DNA of 41,854 bases, taken from Methylobacterium sp. J-090 (GTDB lineage: Bacteria; Pseudomonadota; Alphaproteobacteria; Rhizobiales; Beijerinckiaceae). The translations under genes and the position numbers were made by a program. The notes under the pieces are model-generated. The model ran no database searches. It saw nothing but the letters and a program-made list of their open reading frames with translations, and was not told where the DNA came from. The stretch covers positions 1 to 41,854 of the forward strand of contig NZ_JAKSXV010000062.1 in the NCBI RefSeq assembly GCF_022829345.1. Direction: 5' to 3'. Below are positions 29,055-35,964 of the stretch, piece after piece; within the stretch, counting starts at the first letter, position 1; the number at the start of each line of letters is the position of its first letter.

Positions 29055-29468
29055 CTACTTGAGGAGGGACACGAGCGCCTTGCCGGCCGGGGTCTTCAGC
29101 TCCTTGGCGTCGAGGGTACCGTCGTTGTCGGGGTCGGCCGCCTTGAAGCGGGCTTCCACGAGGGCGAGATACTCGGCCTTGTCGAGGGTGCCGTCGCTGT
29201 CCGGATCGGCGGCCTTGAGGGCGGCCTTGCTGACGCGGCCCTTGAGCTCCTTGGCATCCACGGTGCCGTCCTTGTCCGACTCGAGCTTGTCGAACAGGGC
29301 GCCGGCCACCGCCTGGGCTTCCTTGAGGTCGATGGTGCCGTCGTTGTCGGTGTCGACCATCGAGAGGACCTTCTTCGCGCCCGGCTCCTTGGCGGAGGCC
29401 GGCAGCGCCAGCGGAAGCGTGAGCGCCACGGCGCCGAGGGCGATGGACAGGCGGGACAGTTTGGACAT
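29055..29468 (-). CDS. Lanmodulin-like periplasmic EF-hand protein
   Basis: A protein of 137 aa with a signal peptide (about 1-27, ending PASAKE) and four EF-hand loops: DTDNDGTIDLKE (39-50), ESDKDGTVDAKE (63-74), DPDSDGTLDKAE (88-99) and DPDNDGTLDAKE (112-123). The loops are separated by only 12-13 residues, and the linkers (AFDKL-, LKGRVS-, EAxFKAA-like) match lanmodulin of Methylorubrum extorquens, a picomolar lanthanide binder. Lanmodulin has Pro at loop position 2 in all four hands; here hands 1 and 2 have Thr and Ser and hand 2 begins with Glu, while hand 4 begins with Asp, not Asn. Metal preference may therefore differ. ATG 29468 has AAAGG 7 nt upstream. The lut genes that surround classical lanM are absent here. 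Confidence 0.9.
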   Translation of the reverse strand: MSKLSRLSIALGAVALTLPLALPASAKEPGAKKVLSMVDTDNDGTIDLKEAQAVAGALFDKLESDKDGTVDAKELKGRVSKAALKAADPDSDGTLDKAEYLALVEARFKAADPDNDGTLDAKELKTPAGKALVSLLK

Positions 29469-29531
29469 GGATAGACCTTTCTCAGGCAATTGCCGTTGCC
29501 ACTTTATCAGGTTACGGCCGGCGCCGATGCT

Positions 29532-29558
29532 ATCTTATATCGCAGCGCAATAATTCAA
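29532..29558 (-). promoter_or_regulatory. Candidate promoter of the lanmodulin-like gene
   Basis: On the minus strand TTGAAT (29553-29558) and TAAGAT (29532-29537) are separated by 15 bp in an AT-rich patch about 65-90 bp upstream of the ATG. The spacing is shorter than ideal, so this is only a candidate. Confidence 0.3.
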
Positions 29559-29658
29559 CCCCCCGTTCCGGGCGGGCATGCAAAATCGTGCCCGTCTCGC
29601 CGCCCGTGCCCGGCCCGATGGACAGGCGGTGGTGGGTCGCCTGTCCATCGAGGTTCGA

Positions 29659-30012
29659 TCAGTCGCGGGATTTCGCAGCCGGCGTGGGGGACGGCATGGC
29701 CGCGAGCTTGTCGAGCAACTGCAGGGCGATGTCGGCGCAGGCCTTCATCGGCTCGTCGGCGGCGCATTTCACGTCGAGGGCGGTGTCGCCCCGCTCCAGG
29801 CGGAAATGCGCGGCCTTCGGCGGCGGAGGCGGTCCGTCGGGGCCGCCACGTGCGCCGCGGGGACCACCATGCGGACCACCCGGCGGCGGCGGTGGCGGGG
29901 CGCCGGCCTCCGGCCCGGGCTTGGGGCCGCCGGGCGGCGGTGCAGGCTGGGCCATGGCGGAGGACGCGAGCAGGATCGCGGCCGCACTCAGCAGGGCGAT
30001 GGTCTTGGTCAT
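29659..30012 (-). CDS. Secreted Pro/Gly-rich protein with C-terminal Cys motif
   Basis: 117 aa from ATG 30012. Signal peptide about 1-21 (ending SSAMAQ). Residues 22-68 are a Pro/Gly-rich linker with repeated PPPGGP and HGGP units. The C-terminal domain (about 70-105) has two Cys in VKCAADEPMKACADIALQLL, spaced for a disulfide on a short helix. I recognise no named family. It lies between the lanmodulin-like gene (190 bp downstream) and the OB/PepSY-like gene (81 bp upstream), all on one strand, so it may belong to the same envelope-sensing group. Confidence 0.75.
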   Translation of the reverse strand: MTKTIALLSAAAILLASSAMAQPAPPPGGPKPGPEAGAPPPPPPGGPHGGPRGARGGPDGPPPPPKAAHFRLERGDTALDVKCAADEPMKACADIALQLLDKLAAMPSPTPAAKSRD

Positions 30013-30093
30013 GGGACGATCTTTCAGTGAAGGGGCCTGGGACCCCGTTGGAAGGATGGACATCGGGGGGACGCGAATCGGAACGACCGATTT

Positions 30094-30750
30094 CTAGAAC
30101 ACGCGTTTCTCCCGCATGTGTCCGTCGAAGCCGACATGGAGCTGGCGCTCGCGGCCATCCGCGCCCCGGGCGGCGACGTCGAGGTGGCGCGGCCCCCGGC
30201 CCGTGACGCGGATGTCGGAATAGCCGGCCGCCGCCACCTGGGCGGTCAGGGCGGGCACGTCGGGCTTGGCGCCGAGACCGACCTTGTCCTTGGCCCAGTC
30301 GAGGGTGCCGGGGGGCGGGCCGCCGGCGGGACCGACCAGGACCTTGGTGCCGTCCGCCCGGGTGATGAGCAGGGCGTGGAGGAAGCCGTTCTCGAACCGG
30401 CCCTGGACGGTGACGGCCTCGCCGGTCTTCACCAGGGTGCCGCTCTCCCCCCGCTTGCCCGTCTCGACCAGGGCCTTGCCGGTGGGATCCTGCACCACGA
30501 ACTTGTTGCCGTAGATCTCGGCGACCTCGCCCCTGGCGGCGATGGCGGCCGACGGCGTCAGGGCCGCGATGGCGATGGGCTCCACGGGAGTCAGCGTCGC
30601 GGCGTTGTTCTGGGCCAGCGACAGACCGACGGCGCCGAAGGCGAGGGGCGCGGCGATGACGCCGGCCACGAGGGCGCGGCGGCTGGAGCGCTTGGAGGTG
30701 GCCTTCGGGGTCAGGTCGGTGGCGGTCCGGTCTATGTTGTCGGTGGTCAT
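30094..30750 (-). CDS. Membrane-anchored protein with OB-like and PepSY-like parts
   Basis: A protein of 218 aa. A single hydrophobic segment (about 25-46, after an Arg/Lys-rich start) would anchor it with the rest in the periplasm. Residues about 73-140 (GEVAEIYGNKFVVQDPTGKALVETG and then VTVQGRFENGFLHALLI) follow the strand pattern of bacterial OB-fold (YgiW/BOF) proteins. Residues about 163-218 (DVPALTAQVAAAGYSDIRV, ending in HVGFDGHMREKRVF) resemble a PepSY domain. Both assignments are from pattern only. YgiW-type and PepSY proteins are often encoded next to two-component systems and tune their sensing; here the gene is divergent from one across 150 bp, which supports such a role. Confidence 0.7.
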   Translation of the reverse strand: MTTDNIDRTATDLTPKATSKRSSRRALVAGVIAAPLAFGAVGLSLAQNNAATLTPVEPIAIAALTPSAAIAARGEVAEIYGNKFVVQDPTGKALVETGKRGESGTLVKTGEAVTVQGRFENGFLHALLITRADGTKVLVGPAGGPPPGTLDWAKDKVGLGAKPDVPALTAQVAAAGYSDIRVTGRGPRHLDVAARGADGRERQLHVGFDGHMREKRVF

Positions 30751-30820
30751 GGTGTCGATGTCCTGGGTCGGGTTGCCCTCTCGGGTTGACGCCGTTCTAG
30801 GGGCGTCCCGCCAATCCGAT

Positions 30821-30851
30821 CTGAACCAGGCGGTTCAGCCCCGGTTAAACC
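30821..30851. promoter_or_regulatory. PhoP-box-like repeats between the divergent genes
   Basis: GGTTCA (30832-30837) and GGTTAA (30843-30848) form a direct repeat with a 5-bp spacer, the same layout as the enteric PhoP box (hexamer-N5-hexamer, GTTTA-like). GGTTCA is also the right arm of an inverted repeat, ctgaacc-aggc-ggttcag, at 30821-30838, and GGTTAA lies in the palindrome ggttaaacc (30843-30851). It lies 52 bp before the response-regulator ATG and 70 bp from the divergent start, as expected for an autoregulated shared operator. Confidence 0.5.
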
Positions 30852-30900
30852 GCACGGCGTAGCCCGCCCCTTCTGCTCAACCCGACGGACCCTGCGCCCC

Positions 30901-31569
30901 ATGAAGATCCTGCTCGTGGAGGACGACGCGCCGCTCGCCGCCGAGATCGCCAAGGCGTTGCGCGCCGAAAACTTCGCCCTCGATCACGCCGTGAACGGCG
31001 AGGACGGCCAGCATCTCGGCGAGACCGAGACCTACGACGCCGTGGTGCTCGACCTCGGCCTGCCGAAGCGCGACGGGATCGCCGTGCTCCAGGCCTGGCG
31101 CGGCGAAGGCCGGACGGTGCCGGTGCTCATCCTCACGGCGCGGGACGGCTGGAGCGACAAGGTGGCGGGCTTCAAGGCCGGGGCCGACGACTTCCTGGTC
31201 AAGCCGTTCCGGGTCGAGGAGCTCGTGATCCGCCTGCGCGCCCTCGTGCGGCGCGCCACCGCCCACGGGGCGAGCCGCGTCGTGTGCGGGCCCCTGACCT
31301 ACGATTCGGGATTGGGCACCTTCGAGCGCGATGGCCTGCCTCTGAAGCTCACGGGCCTCGAATGGCGGGTGCTGTCCTGCCTCATCCTGCGCAAGGACGG
31401 GGTGGTGCCCCGCAGCCAGCTCATCGAGCGGGTCTATGACGGCGATGCCGACGTCGATTCGAACTCCGTCGAGGTCATCATCACGCGCCTGCGCCGCAAG
31501 ATCGCCCCGGCACGCATCGAGGGCGTGCGCGGCCACGGCTATCGCCTGATGCCGGGCGAGGCGGCGTGA
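30901..31569 (+). CDS. OmpR-family response regulator, PhoP-like
   Basis: A two-domain regulator of 222 aa. Receiver: acidic pair EDD at 7-9, phospho-acceptor Asp51 in VVLDLGLPKRDG, Thr79 (LILTARD) and Lys101 (LVKPF). The winged-helix DNA-binding domain covers about 127-220 (LKLTGLEWRVLSCLILRKDG, then VEVIITRLRRKI and GVRGHGYRL). It resembles the PhoP/QseB/FeuP branch. The stop codon overlaps the start region of the sensor kinase gene, so the pair is translationally coupled. It likely binds the repeat at 30832-30848 and controls the divergent OB/PepSY-like gene; that is inference. Confidence 0.93.
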   Translation: MKILLVEDDAPLAAEIAKALRAENFALDHAVNGEDGQHLGETETYDAVVLDLGLPKRDGIAVLQAWRGEGRTVPVLILTARDGWSDKVAGFKAGADDFLVKPFRVEELVIRLRALVRRATAHGASRVVCGPLTYDSGLGTFERDGLPLKLTGLEWRVLSCLILRKDGVVPRSQLIERVYDGDADVDSNSVEVIITRLRRKIAPARIEGVRGHGYRLMPGEAA

Positions 31570-32954
31570 TGCCCCCCCATGGCAAGCCCGAGCCCCCTGC
31601 CCCGCCGGGGCCGTTCCACCTCGGCTCGCTCCAGCGCCGGCTGCTGCTCGCCGCCCTGGTCGCCATCACCGTCGCCCTGGTGGTGGCGGGCGTCGCCATC
31701 GGTCTCATCCTGCACCGCTTCGTCCGGGGCCAGCTCGACAGCCGCCTCGACAGCCAGCTCGTCGCCCTCGCGGCCGGCCTGGAGCGCGGTCCCGGCGACC
31801 GCCTGCGCCTGGCGCGCACCCTCGACGGACCACCCTTCGACCGCGACCGGGCCGGCTGGTACTGGCAGGTGCGCCAGGGCGACACCGTCCTGCGCTCGGG
31901 CGCCCTGGAGGGCCGCGACCTCGACCCCGGCGAACGGGCGCGCGACCGGCCTGGCCCGGATCACCCGCGCCCGGCCGAGGGCACCAGCCCGTGGGGCGAA
32001 AGCCTGATCCTGCGCGTCCTCACCCTGCCGCCCGAGGCCGGGGCGCCGCCGGCGGTCCTCGTCGCCTCGGCGCCGGCCGACGCCCTGCGCGGCCCCTTGC
32101 GCGAGGCGGGCGGCGCCCTGGCGCTGATCCTCGGCATCCTGGGCTTGAGCCTCATGGCCGGCACCGTGGCGCAGGTGCGCCTCGGCCTCAGACCGCTGGA
32201 GCGCCTGCGCCGCGACCTCACGGCGGTGCGGGCCGGGCATCGCGCCCGGGTGCCGGGCAAGCAGCCGGCCGAGATCCGCCCCGTGGTGGCGGAGGTCAAC
32301 GCCCTCCTCGACCAGAACGCGGCGAATCTGGAGCGTGCCCGCACCCACGTGGCCAACCTCGCCCACGGCCTGAAGACGCCGCTCGCGACCCTGTCGCTTG
32401 CCCTGTCCGACCGCGCCCGCGACCCCGATGGGGTCCTGGGCGGCCTCGTCGGCGCCATGGATGGCCAAGTGCGCCATCACCTGCGCCGCGCCCGCGCTGC
32501 GGCACTGGGCAGCGCCACCCGCGCACGGACCTCCCTCGCCGAGCCCGTCGCGGATCTGCGCACCACCTTCGCGCGGCTCTATGCGGGCAAGGGCCTCGTC
32601 ATCGACGTGAACCTCCCGTCCGGAGCGGCGGTGGCCTGCGATGCCCAGGACCTCGACGAGATGCTCGGCAACCTCATCGACAATGCCTGCCAATGGTGCC
32701 GGGGCTACGTCCGGATCGGCGCGGCCAGCACGGATGCGGGCCTCGTGATCACCGTCGAGGATGACGGGCCCGGCCTCGCACCGGAGGCCGCCGCCGAGGC
32801 GGTCCGGCGGGGCCGGCGCCTCGACGAGTCCGTACCGGGCAATGGCTTCGGCCTGTCCATCACCCAGGAACTCGCCGAGCTCTACGGCGGCGGGCTCCAC
32901 CTCGACCGCTCGGGCCTCGGCGGCCTGCGCGCCGGCCTCACGTTGCCGGTATGA
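31569..32954 (+). CDS. Sensor histidine kinase, PhoQ-like
   Basis: A membrane sensor kinase of 461 aa. TM1 is at about 25-48 and TM2 at about 183-203, enclosing a periplasmic sensor domain of about 130 residues rich in Asp/Arg. HAMP-like region about 205-255, then the phospho-acceptor His266 in [13 protein letters not shown], where HxLKTPL is the PhoQ/FeuQ form of the H-box. N-box [13 protein letters not shown]1 VEDDGPGL and G2 GNGFGLSI are intact. Start: ATG 31569 overlaps the regulator stop by 1 bp (TGATG); GTG 31566 is also possible. The stimulus is unknown; in PhoQ relatives it is Mg2+/Ca2+ depletion or cationic peptides. The 3' end overlaps convergent msrA by 17 bp. Confidence 0.92.
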   Translation: MPPHGKPEPPAPPGPFHLGSLQRRLLLAALVAITVALVVAGVAIGLILHRFVRGQLDSRLDSQLVALAAGLERGPGDRLRLARTLDGPPFDRDRAGWYWQVRQGDTVLRSGALEGRDLDPGERARDRPGPDHPRPAEGTSPWGESLILRVLTLPPEAGAPPAVLVASAPADALRGPLREAGGALALILGILGLSLMAGTVAQVRLGLRPLERLRRDLTAVRAGHRARVPGKQPAEIRPVVAEVNALLDQNAANLERARTHVANLAHGLKTPLATLSLALSDRARDPDGVLGGLVGAMDGQVRHHLRRARAAALGSATRARTSLAEPVADLRTTFARLYAGKGLVIDVNLPSGAAVACDAQDLDEMLGNLIDNACQWCRGYVRIGAASTDAGLVITVEDDGPGLAPEAAAEAVRRGRRLDESVPGNGFGLSITQELAELYGGGLHLDRSGLGGLRAGLTLPV

Positions 32955-33480
32955 CGTCTTTGGCCGGCGTGAGGGGCTTGTCCGCGCGGACCGGGAGTTT
33001 CCAGTTCGGCCGGACGAAGTGGCAGGTGTACCCGTCGGGGCGCTTCTCGAGGTAGTCCTGATGCTCCGGCTCGGCCTCCCAGAACGGGCCGGACGGCGTC
33101 ACCTCCGTGACGACCTTGCCGGGCCACAGGCCCGAGGCGTTCACGTCGGCGATGGTCTCCTCCGCGACCTGACGCTGCGTGTCGTCGGTGTAGTAGATCG
33201 CCGAGCGGTAGCTCAGGCCCCGGTCGTTGCCCTGCCGGTTCGGCGTCGTCGGGTCGTGGATCTGGAAGAAGAATTCCAGCATCCGCCGGAAACTCGTCAT
33301 GCTCGGGTCGTACGTGATCTCGATGGCCTCGGCATGGGTGCCGTGGTTGCGGTAGGTCGCGTCCGGCACGTCGCCGCCCGTGTAGCCCACGCGGGTGGAC
33401 ACGACCCCCTCCTGGCGCCGGATCAGGTCCTGCATGCCCCAGAAGCATCCGCCGGCGAGGATTGCGCGTTCGTTGCTCAT
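32938..33480 (-). CDS. msrA: Peptide methionine sulfoxide reductase A
   Basis: Reduces methionine-S-sulfoxide in oxidised proteins. 180 aa from ATG 33480; the longer frame upstream has no MsrA similarity. The catalytic motif [10 protein letters not shown] has Cys12 as nucleophile, followed by [29 protein letters not shown] and [15 protein letters not shown], all family signatures. No obvious signal peptide, so cytosolic. The typical C-terminal resolving Cys is not evident beyond the single Cys in YTCHF near residue 150. Confidence 0.96.
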   Translation of the reverse strand: MSNERAILAGGCFWGMQDLIRRQEGVVSTRVGYTGGDVPDATYRNHGTHAEAIEITYDPSMTSFRRMLEFFFQIHDPTTPNRQGNDRGLSYRSAIYYTDDTQRQVAEETIADVNASGLWPGKVVTEVTPSGPFWEAEPEHQDYLEKRPDGYTCHFVRPNWKLPVRADKPLTPAKDVIPAT

Positions 33481-33601
33481 GGTTGTCCTCTCTCGGGTCT
33501 CGATGAGACTGAGATAGGGTGCCACCGCCCGATGTCCCAGCGCGCGGGCCGCCGGGCCGCTTTGCGCAGAGCGTCGCGGGGCTTCTCGGGCCAAGTTCTT
33601 C

Positions 33602-34711
33602 TCAGGCGAAGTGCTTGGACAGCTTCAGCCCCTGCGCCTGGTAGTTCGAGCCGGCGCCGGCCCCGTAGAGGGTCGCCGGCACCTCGGCCATGCGCTCGTA
33701 GACGAGGCGGCCGACGATCTGGCCGTCCTCCAGCAGGAACGGCACGTCGCGCGAGCGCACCTCCAGCACGGCCCGCGCCCCCGCCCCGCCGGCCCCGGCG
33801 AAGCCGAAGCCCGGATCGAAGAAGCCGGCGTAGTGCACCCGGAACTCGCCGACGAGGGGATCGAACGGCACCATCTCGGCGGCGTGGTCCGGCGGCACCT
33901 GCACGGATTCCTTCGAGGCCAGGATGTAGAACTGGCCCGGATCGAGGATGAGCGCCCCCGAGCCGTCGGCAGCGAGCGGCTCCCAGAACTCGGACGTCCG
34001 GTGCGCGCCGGGTCTGTCGACGTCGACGAGGCCGGTGTGGCGCTTGGCCCGGTAGCCGATGAGACCGTCGAATCCGGCGAGATCGATGGAGACGGCGATG
34101 CCGCCCTGGAACGACGGGTTTGCCGCATCGACCAGGGGGGTCTTGCCGTGAAGCGCCGCGAGTTCGCCGTCCGTGAGGCGCGGCTCGCCCCGGCGGAAGC
34201 GGATCTGCGACAGGCGCGAGCCCGTGCGGACCTTCACCGGGAAGGTGCGCGGCGAGATCTCGGCGTAGAGCGGGCCGTGATAGCCGGCCTCGACCTGATC
34301 GAACGCCGTGCCCCGGTCGGTGATGACGCGGGTGAAGACGTCGATCCGCCCCGTCGAGCTTTTCGGATTCGCGCTGGCGGAGAGATCGGCCGGTAGGGCG
34401 AGGTGCTCCTGCAATTCGGCGATGTAGACGCAGCCCGTCTCCAGCACGGCGCCCTGCGTCAGGTCCATCTCGTGGAGCACGAAGGCCTGGATGCAGGCCT
34501 GGACCGTGCGGGCGCCGGGCAGGAAGCTCGTGCGGACGCGAAACACCCGGGCGCCGAGGCGGAGATCGAGGCTCGCCGGCTGGATCTGGTCGGGGGCGTA
34601 GGCGCTGTCCGGCCGGATCGCGCCCGCTTCGGTCAGGGCCGCGATCCCCTTCGCGGCCAGGATGCCTTCGGAGAGACCCGTCTGCGCATTTGTCTGCATG
34701 GCGTCCGGCAT
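33602..34711 (-). CDS. dcd: dCTP deaminase, double-length alphaproteobacterial type
   Basis: Converts dCTP to dUTP for thymidylate synthesis. At 369 aa it is about twice the length of E. coli Dcd (193 aa) and corresponds to the fused form annotated in alphaproteobacteria as 2'-deoxycytidine 5'-triphosphate deaminase. The first half has [15 protein letters not shown] and the key segment [17 protein letters not shown] with Arg and Glu-rich strand [23 protein letters not shown]. The second half repeats the fold ([32 protein letters not shown]). ATG 34711 is used; an internal ATG at 34699 is possible. Its upstream region abuts the left direct repeat of the inserted element. Confidence 0.93.
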   Translation of the reverse strand: MPDAMQTNAQTGLSEGILAAKGIAALTEAGAIRPDSAYAPDQIQPASLDLRLGARVFRVRTSFLPGARTVQACIQAFVLHEMDLTQGAVLETGCVYIAELQEHLALPADLSASANPKSSTGRIDVFTRVITDRGTAFDQVEAGYHGPLYAEISPRTFPVKVRTGSRLSQIRFRRGEPRLTDGELAALHGKTPLVDAANPSFQGGIAVSIDLAGFDGLIGYRAKRHTGLVDVDRPGAHRTSEFWEPLAADGSGALILDPGQFYILASKESVQVPPDHAAEMVPFDPLVGEFRVHYAGFFDPGFGFAGAGGAGARAVLEVRSRDVPFLLEDGQIVGRLVYERMAEVPATLYGAGAGSNYQAQGLKLSKHFA

Positions 34712-34794
34712 CCTCAGGGCTTCGCCCGCGCTCGATCGGGCGCCTCGTCGGGCAAGGATCGCCGGAATTCGCGCCAGTCTCCGGCGGAGCGCCT

Positions 34795-34807
34795 AAGACC
34801 GCGTTAA
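34795..34807 (+). repeat. Left 13-bp direct repeat
   Basis: Sequence aagaccgcgttaa, identical to the copy at 35952-35964; the flanks differ (t/t here, c/a there). Confidence 0.8.
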
Positions 34808-34880
34808 TGGCAAGTTATTGATTTACTTAAGCTTTGTTCTGAATTGACACATTATGATAAAGCTAGAAGGCCTCCACAGG

Positions 34881-34907
34881 AAAATGTTGGCCTGAGGCCA
34901 AAATTTT
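34881..34907. promoter_or_regulatory. Palindromic operator candidate before the Arc-type gene
   Basis: 12-bp arms aaaatgttggcc and ggccaaaatttt, one mismatch, 3-bp centre. It ends 31 bp upstream of the ATG at 34939. A TTGACA element lies at 34844-34849 upstream, without a clear -10. Such a palindrome is a natural site for the ribbon-helix-helix protein it precedes; it could also form an RNA hairpin. Confidence 0.5.
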
Positions 34908-34938
34908 CTGCGTCGGCTTTTTGAAGCATGGGTGCGCC

Positions 34939-35160
34939 ATGGCCCAGGACTCTGAAAGCCGATCTCTCGACAAAACCGTGATCCGTGTCCCTGAGGGGAT
35001 GCGCGACCGCATCGCCGCTGCCGCCAGGAGCAATGGCCGAAGCACGAACGCAGAGATCGTCCAGCTGTTGGAAATGCACTACCCGCCTGCGGACGAAGTT
35101 GCAGACCTGATCGCTGGTATATTCAGAATGTCGAACGAAAATCCACCCAAGGAGCAATGA
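34939..35160 (+). CDS. Arc-family ribbon-helix-helix DNA-binding protein
   Basis: 73 aa from ATG 34939; an in-frame TTG at 34921 would add 6 residues. The core LDKTVIRVPEGMRDRIAAAA, then SNGRSTNAEIVQLLEMHY, matches the Arc fold: one beta-strand (TVIRVP) and two helices with the NAEIVQLL signature. The tail (about 55-73) is acidic then polar. Arc proteins are small dimeric repressors of phages and mobile elements that bind palindromic operators. A near-perfect 27-bp palindrome lies just upstream. Base composition is more AT-rich than neighbours, and the gene lies inside the repeat-bracketed insertion. Confidence 0.85.
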   Translation: MAQDSESRSLDKTVIRVPEGMRDRIAAAARSNGRSTNAEIVQLLEMHYPPADEVADLIAGIFRMSNENPPKEQ

Positions 35161-35175
35161 AATAACCTTTACTCA

Positions 35176-35274
35176 TTGCTCAGCGAATTTCACGCCTGGC
35201 TCATCCAGGATAAGCTGACCGAAAAGTACGGTGAGGACGCTGGCCTTGAGTTCGATGAGAACCGATCCAAGTAA
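35176..35274 (+). CDS. Possible 32-aa protein after the Arc-type gene
   Basis: A frame with a TTG start, in the same frame as the Arc-type gene and following its TGA, reads LLSEFHAWLIQDKL and then EDAGLEFDENRSK before TAA. Its charged, helix-like composition looks protein-like, but there is no clear ribosome site. It might be a decayed C-terminal part or a separate small phage-type gene. Confidence 0.25.
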   Translation: MLSEFHAWLIQDKLTEKYGEDAGLEFDENRSK

Positions 35275-35300
35275 CTTCCCGCCAAAGGGGATAAAGTGAA

Positions 35301-35567
35301 GTAAGCGATCCCGAAACGCCGGAAGACACCCGCGCCAAGCTGGTAGCGAACGAGCGCACCAAGCTCACTGCGAATGCCCTGGACCGGGCCTCGACGGCTT
35401 GTCTTACGGTCGGGGTGTTCGGTCCCATTGTCGCCACCCTATATGGTGTTGGGGCGACGACATCGAGCGCGCACGGTGTTACGCTCGCGATTGGAAGTGT
35501 GCTGTGGTTGGCGGCGTCCGGTTCGCTTCACGGGATGGCGCATCGCACTTTAAGGAGGCTGAAATGA
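35301..35567 (+). pseudogene. Two-TM membrane protein gene lacking a standard start codon
   Basis: The frame downstream of a TAA at 35295-35297 encodes SDPETPEDTRAKLVANERTK, then two hydrophobic segments (TACLTVGVFGPIVATLYGV and VTLAIGSVLWLAASGSLHG) and a basic end (HRTLRRLK). This resembles small membrane proteins seen near mobile regions in Rhizobiales. No ATG, GTG or TTG precedes the conserved-looking N-terminus; the codon at the expected start (35301) is GTA, one base from GTG. Either the start has been lost or initiation is non-canonical. The stop overlaps the ATG of the next tiny gene by 4 bp, so the pair was once coupled. Confidence 0.45.
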
Positions 35568-35659
35568 CAGGCCTGTGGATCTACGCCTACATTGTGCTGC
35601 CCGTCGTCGTCATCGGTATGGGCTACGTCGCCATGCGCCTCAACGAGCGGGCCGAGTGA
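35564..35659 (+). CDS. 31-aa single-span membrane protein
   Basis: From ATG 35564 the protein MTGLWIYAYIVLPVVVIGMG plus VAMRLNERAE has one hydrophobic helix (about 4-22) and a charged C-terminus. It has an almost ideal ribosome site, AAGGAGG at 35551-35557, and its ATG overlaps the upstream stop as ATGA. It superficially resembles KdpF, but no kdp genes are present. Too short for most gene finders. Confidence 0.6.
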   Translation: MTGLWIYAYIVLPVVVIGMGYVAMRLNERAE

Positions 35660-35951
35660 CCGCATCCGAGATTTACGGGCTGGCATACCCCCTAGCCGTC
35701 CTAGCTCGCGGCTTTGGGGCGTTTTGGTTTGCCCGAAATGCGCACTAGGACCACGTAGCGTCCTCTCAAAAACCGCACCCGCTCGCTGCCGATCCAGTCG
35801 ACTTTAGGCTCGTCCTTCGCCGTATGACCGGGCAAACCGAGAAGCGCACGGTGTTTTCAGGGCGCGCGCTCGGAAAACGAACGACGAACGACCCTCAGAA
35901 CGCCTAAAGCCAGCTATTAGCCTGCCCAATGACTTAGCCCTTGCGGAGACC
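35660..35951. other. Right part of the inserted element, mostly non-coding
   Basis: A 292-bp stretch with no convincing gene on the plus strand. One minus-strand frame (35701-35835) is listed separately. I see no repeats other than the border copy. Confidence 0.4.
35701..35835 (-). CDS. Possible 44-aa basic protein
   Basis: A minus-strand frame from a TTG at 35835 reads LPGHTAKDEPKVDWIGSERV, RFLRGRYVVLVRI and then SGKPKRPKAAS before TAG. The composition (alternating Val/Arg strands, Lys-rich tail) looks protein-like, but there is no ribosome site and no ATG. It may be a decayed gene of the element. Confidence 0.25.
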   Translation of the reverse strand: MPGHTAKDEPKVDWIGSERVRFLRGRYVVLVRISGKPKRPKAAS

Positions 35952-35964
35952 AAGACCGCGTTAA
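35952..35964 (+). repeat. Right 13-bp direct repeat
   Basis: Sequence aagaccgcgttaa, identical to 34795-34807; its ttaa includes the stop codon (minus strand TAA, 35961-35963) of the adjoining membrane-protein gene. Confidence 0.8.

Larger units (their letters stand above)
34795..35964. mobile_element. Small AT-rich inserted element bracketed by 13-bp direct repeats
   Basis: The 13-mer aagaccgcgttaa occurs at 34795-34807 and 35952-35964, exactly at the borders of a stretch visibly richer in A/T than its surroundings. The right copy overlaps the stop codon of the minus-strand gene ending at 35961, as expected for a target duplication or att site at a gene's 3' end. Inside are an Arc-type repressor, tiny membrane proteins and decayed frames, but no integrase or transposase. 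I infer a non-autonomous or degraded phage-like element. Confidence 0.6.

Noticed and set aside
29055..29468. Generic calmodulin-like EF-hand protein
   Set aside because: The 12-13 residue spacing between loops, the DPDxDGT motifs and the linkers fit lanmodulin much better.
35564..35659. 31-aa membrane protein as KdpF
   Set aside because: No kdpABC genes nearby, and similarity is limited to being a short single-span protein.
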